From Streptosporangium sp. NBC_01495 (GTDB lineage Bacteria; Actinomycetota; Actinomycetes; Streptosporangiales; Streptosporangiaceae), in assembly GCF_036250735.1 (NCBI RefSeq), contig NZ_CP109430.1:9424001-9488000 (forward strand): DNA of 64,000 bases, read 5' to 3'. The notes beneath the pieces were generated by a model that did not search any database, was not told the origin of the DNA, and saw only the letters and a list, made by a program, of their open reading frames with translations. The translations under genes were made by a program, and so were the position numbers. Numbering within the stretch: the stretch's first letter is position 1; every line of letters starts with the position of its first letter. Of the stretch, positions 27,045 through 35,994 are shown in pieces.

Positions 27045-28049
27045 GTGAGAGCTCGCGACACCGATTGGGACGGCGTACGCCTTCACGTCGTCACCGGCAA
27101 AGGCGGCACCGGCAAGACCACGGTGGCCGCCGCACTCGCGCTCGCCCTCGCGGCGGGTGGCAGAAAGGTCCTGCTGGTCGAGGTCGAGGGCCGCCAGGGG
27201 ATCTCCCGGGTATTCGACCTGCCACCGCTGCCGTACGAGGAGCGCAAGATCGCTGTCGCGCCCGGCGGCGGGGACGTCTACGCGCTGGCCATCGACGCCG
27301 AGGAGGCCATGCTCGAATATCTTGAGATGTTCTACGGCATGCGCAGGGCCGGCAGGGCGCTCAGCAAGATCGGCATCGTCGACTTCGCCACCACCATCGC
27401 CCCCGGCTTCCGCGACGTGCTGGTCACCGGCAAGACGAGCGAGGCCGTCCGGCGCAAGGGCAAGGACGGCAGGAGGATCTACGACGCGGTCGTGCTGGAC
27501 GCGCCGCCGACGGGCAGGATCGCACGCTTCCTCAACGTCACCAGCGAGGTCGCGGGGCTGGCCAGGGTCGGCCCGATCAAGAACCACGCCGACCTGGTGA
27601 ACGGCGTCGTGTCCTCCCCCGAGACCGCCGTGCACTTCGTCACGCTCCTGGAGGAGATGCCGGTCCAGGAGACCCTGGACGGCCTGCGTGAGCTCCGCGC
27701 CGCCGGGCTCCCGCCCGGCGGGATCTTCGTCAACATGATCCGCGAGTCGCTGCTCCCCGCCCCCGTCCTGGACGCCGCCGCCGAGGACAGGTTCGACCCG
27801 GCCGAGCTGGTGCTCGGCCTCAAGGCCGCCGGGCTCACCGACGGCGGCTCCGCTGCGGTCGCCGTGGCCGAGGCCCTGACCGAGGAGATCGCCGAGCACG
27901 CCCGCCGCACCGAGCTGGAACGGTATGAGAGGCTGGCGCTGGACAAGGCCGCCCGCCCCCGCTACGACCTGCCGCTGCTGGCCGACGGGGTGGACCTGTC
28001 GGGGCTGTACGAGCTGGCGGAATCGATCCGCACCCAGGGAGCAGCGTGA
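27045..28049 (+). CDS. Get3/ArsA-family ATPase, first of a pair
   Basis: A 334-residue anion-transporting-ATPase-like protein. The Walker A loop TGKGGTGKTTVAAAL (residues about 18-32) has the deviant Lys of MinD/Get3-type ATPases, and YDAVVLDAPPTGR is the Walker B/switch region. The Get3 client-binding methionine-rich helices and CxxC motif are not obvious. The gene overlaps the next ATPase (GTGA), and this tandem pair beside wblA is conserved in actinomycetes. It may work as a heterodimer; the cargo is unknown. Confidence 0.85.
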   Translation: MRARDTDWDGVRLHVVTGKGGTGKTTVAAALALALAAGGRKVLLVEVEGRQGISRVFDLPPLPYEERKIAVAPGGGDVYALAIDAEEAMLEYLEMFYGMRRAGRALSKIGIVDFATTIAPGFRDVLVTGKTSEAVRRKGKDGRRIYDAVVLDAPPTGRIARFLNVTSEVAGLARVGPIKNHADLVNGVVSSPETAVHFVTLLEEMPVQETLDGLRELRAAGLPPGGIFVNMIRESLLPAPVLDAAAEDRFDPAELVLGLKAAGLTDGGSAAVAVAEALTEEIAEHARRTELERYERLALDKAARPRYDLPLLADGVDLSGLYELAESIRTQGAA

Positions 28050-29173
28050 AGACCCCCCCGTTCCTCGACCTCGACGCGATCATCGACGACCCGAACACCC
28101 GGATCGTCGTCTGCTGCGGTTCGGGCGGCGTCGGGAAGACCACCACCGCCGCGGCACTGGGGCTGCGCGCGGCCGAGCGCGGCCGTTCCGCCGTGGTGCT
28201 CACGGTCGACCCCGCGCGACGGCTGGCGCAGTCGATGGGGCTCACCGAACTCGACAACACCCCCAGGCCTGTCATGGGCGTCGAGGGGGAGGGTCGCCTG
28301 CACGCCATGATGCTCGACATGAAGCGGACCTTCGACGAGATCATCGAGGCGCACGCCGACCCCGAGCGAGCCCGTCAGATCCTGACGAACCCCTTTTACC
28401 AGTCCCTGTCGTCCAGCTTCTCCGGCACGCAGGAATACATGGCGATGGAGAAGCTGGGCCAGCTCAGGCGGTCGGACGAATGGGATCTGATCATCGTCGA
28501 CACCCCGCCGTCCCGCTCCGCGCTCGACTTCCTCGACGCTCCCGAGCGGCTCGGCCGCTTCCTCGACGGCAAGCTCATCCGGCTGCTCATGCTTCCCGCC
28601 AAGGCCGGGGGACGCAGCGCGTTCAAGCTGTTCAACGCGGGTTTCGGCATCGTCGCCGGGGCGCTGACCAAGCTGCTGGGCGCGCAGGTGCTCAAGGACC
28701 TGCAGACGTTCGTGTCCGCGCTGGACGCCGTCTTCGGCGGTTTCAGGGCGCGGGCGGAGCAGACCTACCGGCTCCTGCAGGCCCCGGGGACGGCGTTCGT
28801 CGTCGTGGCCTCGCCCGAGCGCGACGCGATGCGCGAGGCGTCCTACTTCGTGGAGAGGCTCGCCGAGGAGCGCATGCCCCTGGCGGGTCTCGTGGTCAAC
28901 CGGGTGCACCGTTCGCCCGCGTCCATGCTGTCCGGGGCGCGGAGCACCGCCGCCGCGGAGGACCTGGAGTCGCGCGGCGAGCACGAGCTCACCTCCGCCG
29001 TGCTGCGGTTGCACGCCGGGCGGATGCAACTGGCCGCCCGCGAACAACGCGAGGAGGAGCACTTCATCTCCGCCCATCCCACGGTGCCCGTCGCGCGGGT
29101 CCCCGCCATGTCGCAGGACGTGCACGACCTGGAGGGACTGCGCGAGGTGGGCAACCTCCTGGCCGTCCGCTAG
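28046..29173 (+). CDS. Get3/ArsA-family ATPase, second of a pair
   Basis: A 375-residue ATPase with Walker A CGSGGVGKTTTAAALG (residues about 24-39), the ArsA-family switch VDPARRLAQSMG and Walker B DLIIVDTPPSRSALDFLDAPERL. The central region carries a helical GFGIVAGALTKLLGAQVLKDLQ segment. The GTG start overlaps the stop of the first ATPase. The stop is followed by a strong bidirectional hairpin. Confidence 0.87.
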   Translation: MKTPPFLDLDAIIDDPNTRIVVCCGSGGVGKTTTAAALGLRAAERGRSAVVLTVDPARRLAQSMGLTELDNTPRPVMGVEGEGRLHAMMLDMKRTFDEIIEAHADPERARQILTNPFYQSLSSSFSGTQEYMAMEKLGQLRRSDEWDLIIVDTPPSRSALDFLDAPERLGRFLDGKLIRLLMLPAKAGGRSAFKLFNAGFGIVAGALTKLLGAQVLKDLQTFVSALDAVFGGFRARAEQTYRLLQAPGTAFVVVASPERDAMREASYFVERLAEERMPLAGLVVNRVHRSPASMLSGARSTAAAEDLESRGEHELTSAVLRLHAGRMQLAAREQREEEHFISAHPTVPVARVPAMSQDVHDLEGLREVGNLLAVR

Positions 29174-29260
29174 GAGTCACCAGGAGACGCACCCCACTGG
29201 AAGACCGGGCGAGACCGGGAACGCGCGTGGCGGCGTGCGTCCCCTGCCCGTGACATGCGT

Positions 29261-29289
29261 GTACGGCTGGCGCCCGGCGCCAGCCGTAC
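29261..29289. terminator. Bidirectional terminator between ATPase pair and wblA
   Basis: GTACGGCTGGCGC (29261-29273) pairs perfectly with 29277-29289 around a 3-nt loop, a 13-bp stem. It lies between two convergent genes and can serve both. Confidence 0.85.
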
Positions 29290-29304
29290 GGGATCGGCGC
29301 GAAC

Positions 29305-29601
29305 TCAGCCGGCGATCAGCTCATTAGTCCGCTCGTATTCTTCTTTGGCCAACTCCAGCAGGTCTCGCCAGGAGTCGACATCCGGTCGCCGACGCAACAG
29401 CGCTCGGCGTTCGCGCTCGGTCATCCCGCCCCACACCCCGAACTCGATGCGGTTGTCCAGCGCATCGGCGAGGCACTCGGTCCGGACCGGGCATCCTCGG
29501 CAGATCAGCTTCGCTCGGTTCTGGGCAGCACCCTGAACGAACAAAGCGTCAGGATCCGCACCCTTACAGGCCGCACGGGAGGTCCAATCCGTGATCCACA
29601 T
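29305..29601 (-). CDS. wblA: WhiB-family iron-sulfur regulator WblA
   Basis: A 98-residue protein. Four Cys at 12, 34, 37 and 43 ligate a [4Fe-4S] cluster. The segment AQNRAKLICRGCPVRTECLADALDNRIEFGVWGGMTERERRALLRRRP is near-identical to Streptomyces WblA and mycobacterial WhiB4. WblA represses antibiotic synthesis and controls the switch to sporulation. The ATG at 29599-29601 follows AAAGGGGAG. The following about 265 bp upstream to the penicillin-binding protein is a long AT-richer leader, in keeping with complex control. Confidence 0.94.
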   Translation of the reverse strand: MWITDWTSRAACKGADPDALFVQGAAQNRAKLICRGCPVRTECLADALDNRIEFGVWGGMTERERRALLRRRPDVDSWRDLLELAKEEYERTNELIAG

Positions 29602-29867
29602 TCGACCCCACTCCCCTTTAGGTGGTCAGTCGTGACTTGGGCCGACGGGCGCGGGCGTCGGGCCTCGGTATTCAATTGCTGCAGAAAGAGAACGTACGCA
29701 ACCAGACGTTCGGGCCGACAGACCCCGGCGGGACCAAATTCTCACATGGTCATCCACGGCCATCTGGCCGGGAATGACTAGTCACCTGCCTGAGATACAG
29801 GACAAACCCAAGCTAAGATGGCGATCCGTTACCGTTTGCGCCATCCGTCCGACGTACCCTGGGACTC

Positions 29868-32147
29868 GTGCAAGCTCAAGGCAAAGACCAGGGGTCTGTG
29901 ATCGGCGCTGTCGGTAATGTGCTGAAGTTGGTCGGCGCGGCGGCTGTCACGGGTGTGCTTGTCGCCGCCGTGGCGCTTCCGGCAGTGGGCGGCGCGGGGA
30001 TGACGGTGAACGCGGCGGCCGACGAGCTGCGCCTTCTCCCCGAGGAGCTCAAGGAGCCCCCCCTCGCCGAGAAGACCACCCTGCTCGACGCCGACGGCAA
30101 GCAGTTCGCCCAGTTCTACTTCGAGAACCGCGAGTCGGTGAAGCTGGACGAGGTCGCCGACGTCATGAAGACGGCGATCGTGGCGATCGAGGACTACCGG
30201 TTCTACGAGCACGGGGCGATCGACCTTGAGGGCACCTTCCGCGCGGCGGTGAAGAACGTCTCGGGCGGCGGGGTCGTCCAGGGCGGCTCCTCCATCACGC
30301 AGCAGTACGTCAAGCTCGTGCTCCTCAACGCCGCGGAGACCAAGGAGGAGCAGGACGCCGCGATCGCCCCCACGCTCTCCAGGAAGCTGAACGAGCTGCG
30401 CTACGCGCTGGCCATCGAGGAGAAGTACACCAAGTCGGAGATCCTCGAGCGCTATCTGAACATCTCCTACTACGGCGCGGGCGCCTACGGCATCCAGGCC
30501 GCGGCCAGGCGCTTCTTCAACAAGCCGGCCTCGAAGCTGACCCTGTGGGAGGCGGCCACCCTCGCCGGAGCCGTACAGAACCCGAGCGTGACCGACCCCG
30601 GCGCGGGCAAGGCCTCCCGCGACCGGCTGATCGAGCGACGCAACATCGTGCTGAACCGGATGGCCGAGCTCGGCAAGATCACGCCGCAGGAGGCCGAGGA
30701 GGCCAAGAAGAAGAAGCTCGGCTTCAAGAACATCGAGGCCCCCGGCGGCTGCGAGGAGAGCGCCTACCCGTACTTCTGCCTCTACGCGCGGCAGGAGATC
30801 GCGACGAACGAGGACTTCGGCAAGACCCGCAAGCAGCGCGAGAGGCTGCTGCAGCGAGGCGGCCTGGTCATCAGGACGACGCTCGACACGAAGGCCCAGA
30901 AGGCCTCGGAGAAGGCGATCAGGGAGTACGTCAAGGCCAGCGACAAGCCGGTCGCCGCACAGGCGATGGTCGTCCCCGGCACCGGCGCCGTGAAGGCGAT
31001 GGCCGCCAGCCGCAACTTCGGCAGGAACAAGAAGAAGAACGAGATCAGCTACAACCTCGTCGGCGACAAGGCCCACGGCGGCGGGGCGGGCTTCCAGGCG
31101 GGCTCCACGTTCAAGCCCTTCACCCTCCTGACCGCCCTGGACCAGGGTCTGAAGCTGAACGACGGCTTCGGCACCGGTTCCGGCTACCGGGCACCCAGCG
31201 AGAGCGCGTTCCGTGACTGCAAGGGCAACAGGGTCGGCGAGCCCGAACACGAGGTCAAGAACTCCAGCGAGGGTGGCGGCGGCTTCAAGACCCTGACCAC
31301 CGGCACCCTGGGCTCGGTGAACACCTTCTTCATGCGCCTGGAGCAGGAGGTCGGCCTCTGCGAGACGGTCAAGATGGCCAAGAACCTGGGCATCAAGCGC
31401 GCCGACGGCAGGGCTCTGAAGGAGTTCGAGACCTTCACCCTCGGTATCAACGAGATGGACCCGGTGACGGTCTCCGCCGCCTACGCGACGATCGCCGCCC
31501 GCGGCACCTACTGCAGCCCGATGGTGATCACCGAGAGCACCGACCGCGACGGCAAGAAGACCTCCTACAAGCCGAAGTGCAAGCAGGTCCTGGACGAGGA
31601 GGTCGCCGACGCGGCCAGCCACATCATGTCCGGGGTCTTCACCAAGGGCACGATGACCGAGGTCGGCGGCATCGGCCGGCCGGCGGCGGGCAAGACCGGC
31701 ACCACCGACGCCTACACCGCCGCCTGGTTCGCCGGGTTCACCCCCGATCTCGCCTCCGCGGTCAGCCTCGGCGACCCGCGCGGCGCCTTCAAGTACGACC
31801 TGACCGGCGTGACCATCGGCGGGCGCTACTACAGCTACGTGTACGGCGCCTCGATCTCCGGGCGGATCTGGAAGGACTCCATGCTCGACGCGCTCAAGGG
31901 CGTCGAGGCGACCCCCTTCACCCCGGTGAACATGGAGCGCTTCGGCGGCTGCTCCGGCGGCCGGTGCGCGCCCAAGCCCCCGCCGAAGCGCGAGGGCGAC
32001 GGCCCCGGTGACGGCCGGGGTGACAACGGCGACAACGGTGACAACGGCGACAGCCCGTTCAGGCCGGACAACGGTGGCCAGGAGGTCAACGACGGCGCCC
32101 CGTTCGGCCCGTTCGGCGGCGCCCCGATCGCCCCGGCCGTCCCGTAG
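29868..32147 (+). CDS. Class A penicillin-binding protein (transglycosylase/transpeptidase)
   Basis: A 759-residue bifunctional peptidoglycan synthase. An N-terminal membrane anchor (residues about 20-45) precedes the GT51 domain with EDYRFYEHGAIDLEGTFRA (catalytic Glu), GGSSITQQYVK and a second Glu region. The transpeptidase has SxxK as GSTFKPF, SxN as GSVNTFF and KTG as GKTGTTD. The tail (from about residue 700) is Pro/Gly/Asp-rich with GDNGDNGDNGD repeats. A GTG start is used. The gene next to wblA in Streptomyces encodes the same protein. Confidence 0.93.
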   Translation: MQAQGKDQGSVIGAVGNVLKLVGAAAVTGVLVAAVALPAVGGAGMTVNAAADELRLLPEELKEPPLAEKTTLLDADGKQFAQFYFENRESVKLDEVADVMKTAIVAIEDYRFYEHGAIDLEGTFRAAVKNVSGGGVVQGGSSITQQYVKLVLLNAAETKEEQDAAIAPTLSRKLNELRYALAIEEKYTKSEILERYLNISYYGAGAYGIQAAARRFFNKPASKLTLWEAATLAGAVQNPSVTDPGAGKASRDRLIERRNIVLNRMAELGKITPQEAEEAKKKKLGFKNIEAPGGCEESAYPYFCLYARQEIATNEDFGKTRKQRERLLQRGGLVIRTTLDTKAQKASEKAIREYVKASDKPVAAQAMVVPGTGAVKAMAASRNFGRNKKKNEISYNLVGDKAHGGGAGFQAGSTFKPFTLLTALDQGLKLNDGFGTGSGYRAPSESAFRDCKGNRVGEPEHEVKNSSEGGGGFKTLTTGTLGSVNTFFMRLEQEVGLCETVKMAKNLGIKRADGRALKEFETFTLGINEMDPVTVSAAYATIAARGTYCSPMVITESTDRDGKKTSYKPKCKQVLDEEVADAASHIMSGVFTKGTMTEVGGIGRPAAGKTGTTDAYTAAWFAGFTPDLASAVSLGDPRGAFKYDLTGVTIGGRYYSYVYGASISGRIWKDSMLDALKGVEATPFTPVNMERFGGCSGGRCAPKPPPKREGDGPGDGRGDNGDNGDNGDSPFRPDNGGQEVNDGAPFGPFGGAPIAPAVP

Positions 32148-32177
32148 CGGCACCGGAGCCCCCGGAAACACCGGAGC

Positions 32178-32214
32178 CCTCCTCGCCGGACCTCTCGAAG
32201 GTCCGGCGAGGAGG
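32178..32214 (+). terminator. Terminator of the penicillin-binding protein gene
   Basis: A perfect 16-bp stem CCTCCTCGCCGGACCT (32178-32193) pairs with 32199-32214 around a 5-nt loop, 30 bp after the stop. Confidence 0.85.
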
Positions 32215-32295
32215 TCTCTCGCCGTACGGGCCCCGCACGGGGCCGCGCGTCTCAACGAGGCGGGCCGGTAGCGCCGGCGCGGCCTCGCGCTCGTT

Positions 32296-32412
32296 CTCGG
32301 ATCGGCCGAGTCGATCGGGTCAGCCCGGTCAGCCGGATCAGCCCGGTCAGCCGGGTCGATCGGGTCAGCCCGGTCAGCCGGATCAATCAGGTCAGGCGGA
32401 TCGGCCGGGTCA
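32296..32412. repeat. Short tandem repeats of GGTCAGCC type
   Basis: About ten degenerate 10-11-bp units (GTCAGCCCG, GTCAGCCGG, GTCGATCGG, GATCAGCCC) fill the gap between the penicillin-binding protein terminator and the yqeY stop. No coding sign. Confidence 0.7.
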
Positions 32413-32877
32413 GGATGACGCCAGGCGGGCCCGTACGGCCTGCGCGACGCGACCGCCCTCGGCGCGGCCGGCGACCTTCGGGTTCACGATCTTCATGACC
32501 TGGCCCATGGCCTGCGGCCCGGTGGCGCCGCTCTCGGCGACGGCCTCGTCCACGAGCCCGGCGAGCTCCTCGTCGGACAGCTGCGCGGGCAGGTACGCCT
32601 CCAGCACGGCCTGCTCGTCGACCTCCGCCTGAGCCTGCTCCACCCGGCCGGCACCGCTGAACGCCTCGGCGGCCTCACGGCGCTTCTTGGCCTCCTTGGC
32701 CAGCACCTTGACGACCTCGTCGTCACTGAGCTCGCGTGCCGTCCTACCCGAGACCTCCTCGACGTTCACGGCCGCGAGGGCCATGCGAATCGTGCGGGTG
32801 CGGATCTCGTCCCTGCTCTTCATGGAGGCCGTGAGATCGGCCTTCAGCTTGTCCTTCAATGCGCTCATGACGTCCAT
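32410..32877 (-). CDS. GatB/YqeY domain protein
   Basis: A 155-residue YqeY-type protein: LKDKLKADLTASMKSRDEIRTRTIRMALAAV and the C-terminal MGQVMKIVNPKVAGRAEGGRVAQAVRARL. The family resembles the tRNA-binding tail of the GatB amidotransferase subunit; its role is unclear. Start is ATG at 32877 or three codons later (MSALKDKL), which fits the family slightly better. Confidence 0.9.
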   Translation of the reverse strand: MDVMSALKDKLKADLTASMKSRDEIRTRTIRMALAAVNVEEVSGRTARELSDDEVVKVLAKEAKKRREAAEAFSGAGRVEQAQAEVDEQAVLEAYLPAQLSDEELAGLVDEAVAESGATGPQAMGQVMKIVNPKVAGRAEGGRVAQAVRARLASS

Positions 32878-32948
32878 CTTGCCGCCTCACCAGCCCAGCT
32901 GTATCCCGAGTTTCCGTTCGAGGGCCCGATCTCGGGCATGATGAGAAG

Positions 32949-33872
32949 GTGAGGAAAGCAGCCGCGGTGCCCCTGTCCCTGTTCGGCGTCGGCCTGGCCG
33001 GCCTCGCGTACGCCTCGATCGTCGAGCGCAACGCGTTCCGGCTGCGCCGCTTCGACGTGCCCGTTCTGGAGCCGGGGCAGCGGCCGGTGCGCATCCTCCA
33101 CCTGTCCGACCTGCACCTCACCCCCGGCAGGCGGATGCTCATCGACTGGGTGCGCTCGCTGGGAGCCCTCAACCCCGACCTGGTGGTCAACACCGGCGAC
33201 TCCATCGCGCACCCCGACTCGATCGCGCCCCTCCTGCACGCCCTGGAACCCCTGCTGTCACGGCCGGGCCTGTTCGTCTACGGTTCCAACGACATGTACG
33301 AGCCGCGGCCGAAGAACCCCGCACGCTACCTCTGGCGCACCTCCAAGGCCGACTACGGCCAGAAGATCCCCAACCTCCCCTGGGAGGAGCTGGGCGCCGC
33401 CATGGCCGCCGAGGGCTGGCTCGACATGAACAACACCACCGCCCGCCTCAAGGTCGGCGATCTCGACGTGGCCGTGGGCGGCATCCACGACTCCCACATC
33501 AACCTCGACCGCTACGACCTGATCGCCGGTCCCGCCCCGGCCGCGGCCGACCTGCGCCTGGGCGTGATGCACTCGCCGGAGCCCCGCAACCTGACCCGCT
33601 TCGCCGCCGACGGCTACCAGCTGCTGCTCGCCGGGCACACCCACGGCGGCCAGCTCTGCGTCCCCTTCTACGGCGCCCTGGTCACCAACTGCGGCATCGA
33701 CCGGGCCCGCGTCAAGGGCATGAGCCGCCACGACTCCGCCTACCTCCACGTCTCCGCCGGCCTCGGCACCAGCCCTTACGCCCCGGCCCGTTTCGCCTGC
33801 TACCCCGAGGCCAGCCTCCTGACTCTGATGCCCCGCCGCCGGGGCGACGCAAGCACCCATGAAGTCCGCTAG
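32949..33872 (+). CDS. Membrane-anchored metallophosphoesterase
   Basis: A 307-residue protein. One N-terminal hydrophobic helix (residues 5-25) anchors a calcineurin-like phosphoesterase domain. Metal-binding motifs are DLHLTPG, NTGD, GSND (where most members have GNHD) and GHTHGGQ. GTG start. Divergent from yqeY. Similar YkuE/YaeI-type proteins act on lipids or nucleotides outside the membrane; the substrate is unknown. Confidence 0.87.
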   Translation: MRKAAAVPLSLFGVGLAGLAYASIVERNAFRLRRFDVPVLEPGQRPVRILHLSDLHLTPGRRMLIDWVRSLGALNPDLVVNTGDSIAHPDSIAPLLHALEPLLSRPGLFVYGSNDMYEPRPKNPARYLWRTSKADYGQKIPNLPWEELGAAMAAEGWLDMNNTTARLKVGDLDVAVGGIHDSHINLDRYDLIAGPAPAAADLRLGVMHSPEPRNLTRFAADGYQLLLAGHTHGGQLCVPFYGALVTNCGIDRARVKGMSRHDSAYLHVSAGLGTSPYAPARFACYPEASLLTLMPRRRGDASTHEVR

Positions 33873-33907
33873 ACTTTTCCAAGCACGAGCAAGACCGGGC
33901 ATGTGAC

Positions 33908-33981
<74 letters not shown>

Positions 33982-34003
33982 CGTTGAGTAAAGTCCCGAG
34001 GTC

Positions 34004-34037
34004 AAGGGCCGTTTCTGAGAGATCAGGAACGGCCTTT
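34004..34037 (+). terminator. Hairpin after tRNA-Pro
   Basis: AAGGGCCGTTTCTGA (34004-34018) pairs with TCAGGAACGGCCTTT (34023-34037) with two imperfect positions, followed by CGCTTT. It probably ends the tRNA transcript. Confidence 0.7.
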
Positions 34038-34084
34038 CGCTTTCCCGGATTCGGTGATCGTGCGTCGCAGGTGCGTCAAGATCA

Positions 34085-34565
34085 CTAATTCGCCTTCCGT
34101 GACGCACGCCGCTCCCACGACTCCTTCACCTTGTCGTGAGCGTCCGGAGCCAGATGCGCGTAACGCTGCGTAGTCTCAAACGACTCTGGCCGAGAAGCGC
34201 CTGCACGTCGTACAGCGGCACCCCGTCCTGCACCAGCCAGCTCGCCGCCGTGTGCCGCATGATCCTCGGCGGGTACCGGCGAATCCGATGCGCCGGCACG
34301 TCACACAGTTCCCCGCACTCCCCCGGCGCGAACGTCCGCTTCGACTCCTCGCCCGGCGACCGGTTGCCGCACAAGCACGCCGCCTCGATCGCCGGATACC
34401 AGACCCGAAGCCGCACGTGCCCGTCGTCGACCGGGCTGCCCTCGGGCGCCGAGAACACCAGTGCCTCGCGCGACCGCCCCTGCATGAGACGGCTCATCCG
34501 CTCCAGCGTCGCCGGCGGGATCGGCACCGTCCTGCTTCGCCCCGACCGCCGTATCGCCTCCACCG
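34085..34565 (-). pseudogene. Tyrosine-recombinase integrase, C-terminal remnant with frameshift
   Basis: The minus strand encodes the C-terminal catalytic half of a phage/AICE-type integrase: GRSRTVPIPPATLERM, VFSAPEGSPVDDGHVRLRVW and RHTAASWLVQDGVPLYDVQALLG. One base is missing after LLG (near 34188): in the next frame the protein continues ESFETTQRYAHLAPDAHDKV and ends at the TAG at 34085-34087. The frame with the first part instead runs to a false stop at 34126. The N-terminal half is absent because the sequence switches near 34540-34565 to an unrelated plus-strand fragment. The expected H-x-x-R-H motif reads R-I-M-R-H. It lies with its C-terminus toward tRNA-Pro, as integrases of tRNA-targeting elements do. 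Confidence 0.85.
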
Positions 34566-34790
34566 GATACAACGGCGTACCCCCAGGAGACGACGGGTGT
34601 CTCTCTGCGCCGTGTGAGCGAGTCGGCAAAGCGCTGCGCGGAAGCAGTATCTGCGCTGGCTACAGCGATTGCCGGTCTGTTCATACTGAGGCCAACGCCC
34701 TGCTCTACGCCAGCAAGGACGACTGCACCGACGAGCCCTGCTCGTCCTGCATGAAGCTAATCCGCGGTGCTGGTGTGGCCCGACTGGAGA
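34538..34790 (+). pseudogene. dCMP/cytidine deaminase fragment
   Basis: The plus strand reads RPDRRIASTGYNGVPPG, DDGCL..., then SVHTEANALLYASKDD and PCSSCMKLIRGAGVARLE. STGYNGVPxG, the zinc motif H-[TA]-E-x-N-A and P-C-x-x-C are hallmarks of deoxycytidylate deaminase, a frequent phage gene. The first 30-60 residues are missing at the junction with the integrase remnant, and no start codon serves the frame. The C-terminus runs into unrelated sequence. It is a fragment left by a deletion inside an integrated element. Confidence 0.75.
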
Positions 34791-34977
34791 GTACGTATAA
34801 CCATCATCCCCCTCCGCGAGCCCTACGGTTACAGACCTCCCGAGGGTTCACGGCCTCGGCGCGGGCAGTCAAGAAGGTGGCGCGGATAGTCAAGCAAGCG
34901 GACTGCTTCCTCTGTTATTTTCAATTCGTTTATATCGGGATCATCCCAAACCGCGAAAGGGAAAGGTTAGTCACCAC

Positions 34978-35526
34978 ATGCGCCTGAAATCCAAGTTCGC
35001 GGCCCTGGCAATTGCCGCGGTTGCCTCGTTTTTTGTCATGCCTGTGTCCGCGGCCAGCGCGGCACCGGTGGACCCCCCAACTGGAGCGGTGTGGCTGACA
35101 ACCCAGGTTACTCTTCTTAGCGACCCAAACAAGCGATGCATGCTCGGTAAGGGTAAAACTGTGATGGGTCCCGTCACCCAGTATCCATGCATGAAATACG
35201 ATGACCAGCTGTGGGTCTTCAATAAAAGGGGAACCGAGCCGGTTAGCGGCGAAGATTACTACTGGATAAGCAACGTCAACAGCGGCATGTGTGTAGTCGT
35301 TCAAGGCGGGGCAAATAACGCGCCGGCGAAGCATACACGTTGCGCTAATTACGCGGACCAGCATTGGTATGTGGATTACACCAACGGCTGGGATGGGATG
35401 AAATTCCGAAACCGTAACAGCAATAAGTGTCTTGTCGCCCGAGGCACAACGCCTGGCACCCAGTTGGTGCAATCTGCGTGCGCTGATTACAACGACCAAG
35501 ACTGGAACGGTTTTATTTGGCCCTAA
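34978..35526 (+). CDS. Secreted ricin-B-type lectin-domain protein
   Basis: A 182-residue protein. A signal peptide (MRLKSKFAALAIAAVASFFV...ASAAP) is followed by a beta-trefoil with three QxW-like motifs: DDQLWVF, ADQHWYV and NDQDWNGF. Paired Cys residues flank each repeat. The domain fills the mature protein, so it is a free lectin or inhibitor rather than a binding module of an enzyme. The gene is clearly less GC-rich than its neighbours, with many A/T third positions, which suggests acquisition with the element at tRNA-Pro. A GAAAGG-like site precedes the ATG; a UUCG-loop terminator follows. Confidence 0.85.
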   Translation: MRLKSKFAALAIAAVASFFVMPVSAASAAPVDPPTGAVWLTTQVTLLSDPNKRCMLGKGKTVMGPVTQYPCMKYDDQLWVFNKRGTEPVSGEDYYWISNVNSGMCVVVQGGANNAPAKHTRCANYADQHWYVDYTNGWDGMKFRNRNSNKCLVARGTTPGTQLVQSACADYNDQDWNGFIWP

Positions 35527-35538
35527 TCTGCAAACAAT

Positions 35539-35565
35539 CCCCCGGCTTCGGCCGGGGGCTTATTT
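35539..35565 (+). terminator. Terminator of the lectin gene
   Basis: CCCCCGGC-TTCG-GCCGGGGG (35539-35558) followed by CTTATTT: a stable tetraloop hairpin with a U-rich tail. An extra palindrome CCCCGAATTCGGGG lies at 35575-35588. Confidence 0.88.
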
Positions 35566-35631
35566 GTGTTGAGGCCCCGAATTCGGGGTCGGAGCCCCAC
35601 AAGAACATGCCATCCATGTTTAAATGAGGCC

Positions 35632-35994
35632 ATGGAACTTGATCGCGCGCAGGCGTTCGCCGATGAGTGGGCAGCCGACTGGAACTCCGGAGACATCGAT
35701 CGCATCATGAAGCACTACGCCGACGACGTGGTGTTTCGCTCTCCGCTCGCAGCTCGGCTGCTTGACGGTTCGGACGGGACGGTGCGCGGCAAGGAAGCGC
35801 TGCGGGCGTACTGGGCCCAGGGCCTACGGCATAACCCGGATCTACATTTCCACATCCTTGGGGTCTACGCCGGTATCGACTCCGTCGTCATCAACTATCG
35901 GAACCAGGCGGGACAGATGTCCAACGAAGTGTTGATCTTCGATGGTGACCTCATCGTCTCTGGATGGGGCACACACGGGCCGAAACCGAGCTGA
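35632..35994 (+). CDS. SnoaL-like (NTF2 fold) protein
   Basis: A 120-residue protein. AFADEWAADWNSGDIDRIMKHYADDVVFRSP is the classic opening of SnoaL-like small-molecule-binding or isomerase domains, and GKEALRAYWAQGL follows as in family members. The ATG at 35632 is preceded by TGAGG; the open frame reaches into the terminator upstream, so earlier codons are rejected. No partner enzyme suggests a substrate. Confidence 0.82.
   Translation: MELDRAQAFADEWAADWNSGDIDRIMKHYADDVVFRSPLAARLLDGSDGTVRGKEALRAYWAQGLRHNPDLHFHILGVYAGIDSVVINYRNQAGQMSNEVLIFDGDLIVSGWGTHGPKPS

Noticed and set aside
29829..32255. 808-codon minus-strand frame opposite the penicillin-binding protein gene
   Set aside because: Same reason: Ala/Gly/Leu-rich shadow, no ribosome site.
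32296..32412. Small CRISPR or attachment-site array
   Set aside because: The 10-11-bp units are degenerate and directly abutting; simple slippage repeats.
34136..34987. 283-codon plus-strand gene as a single protein
   Set aside because: Its first half is the antisense shadow of the integrase; only 34538-34790 has real (deaminase) signal.
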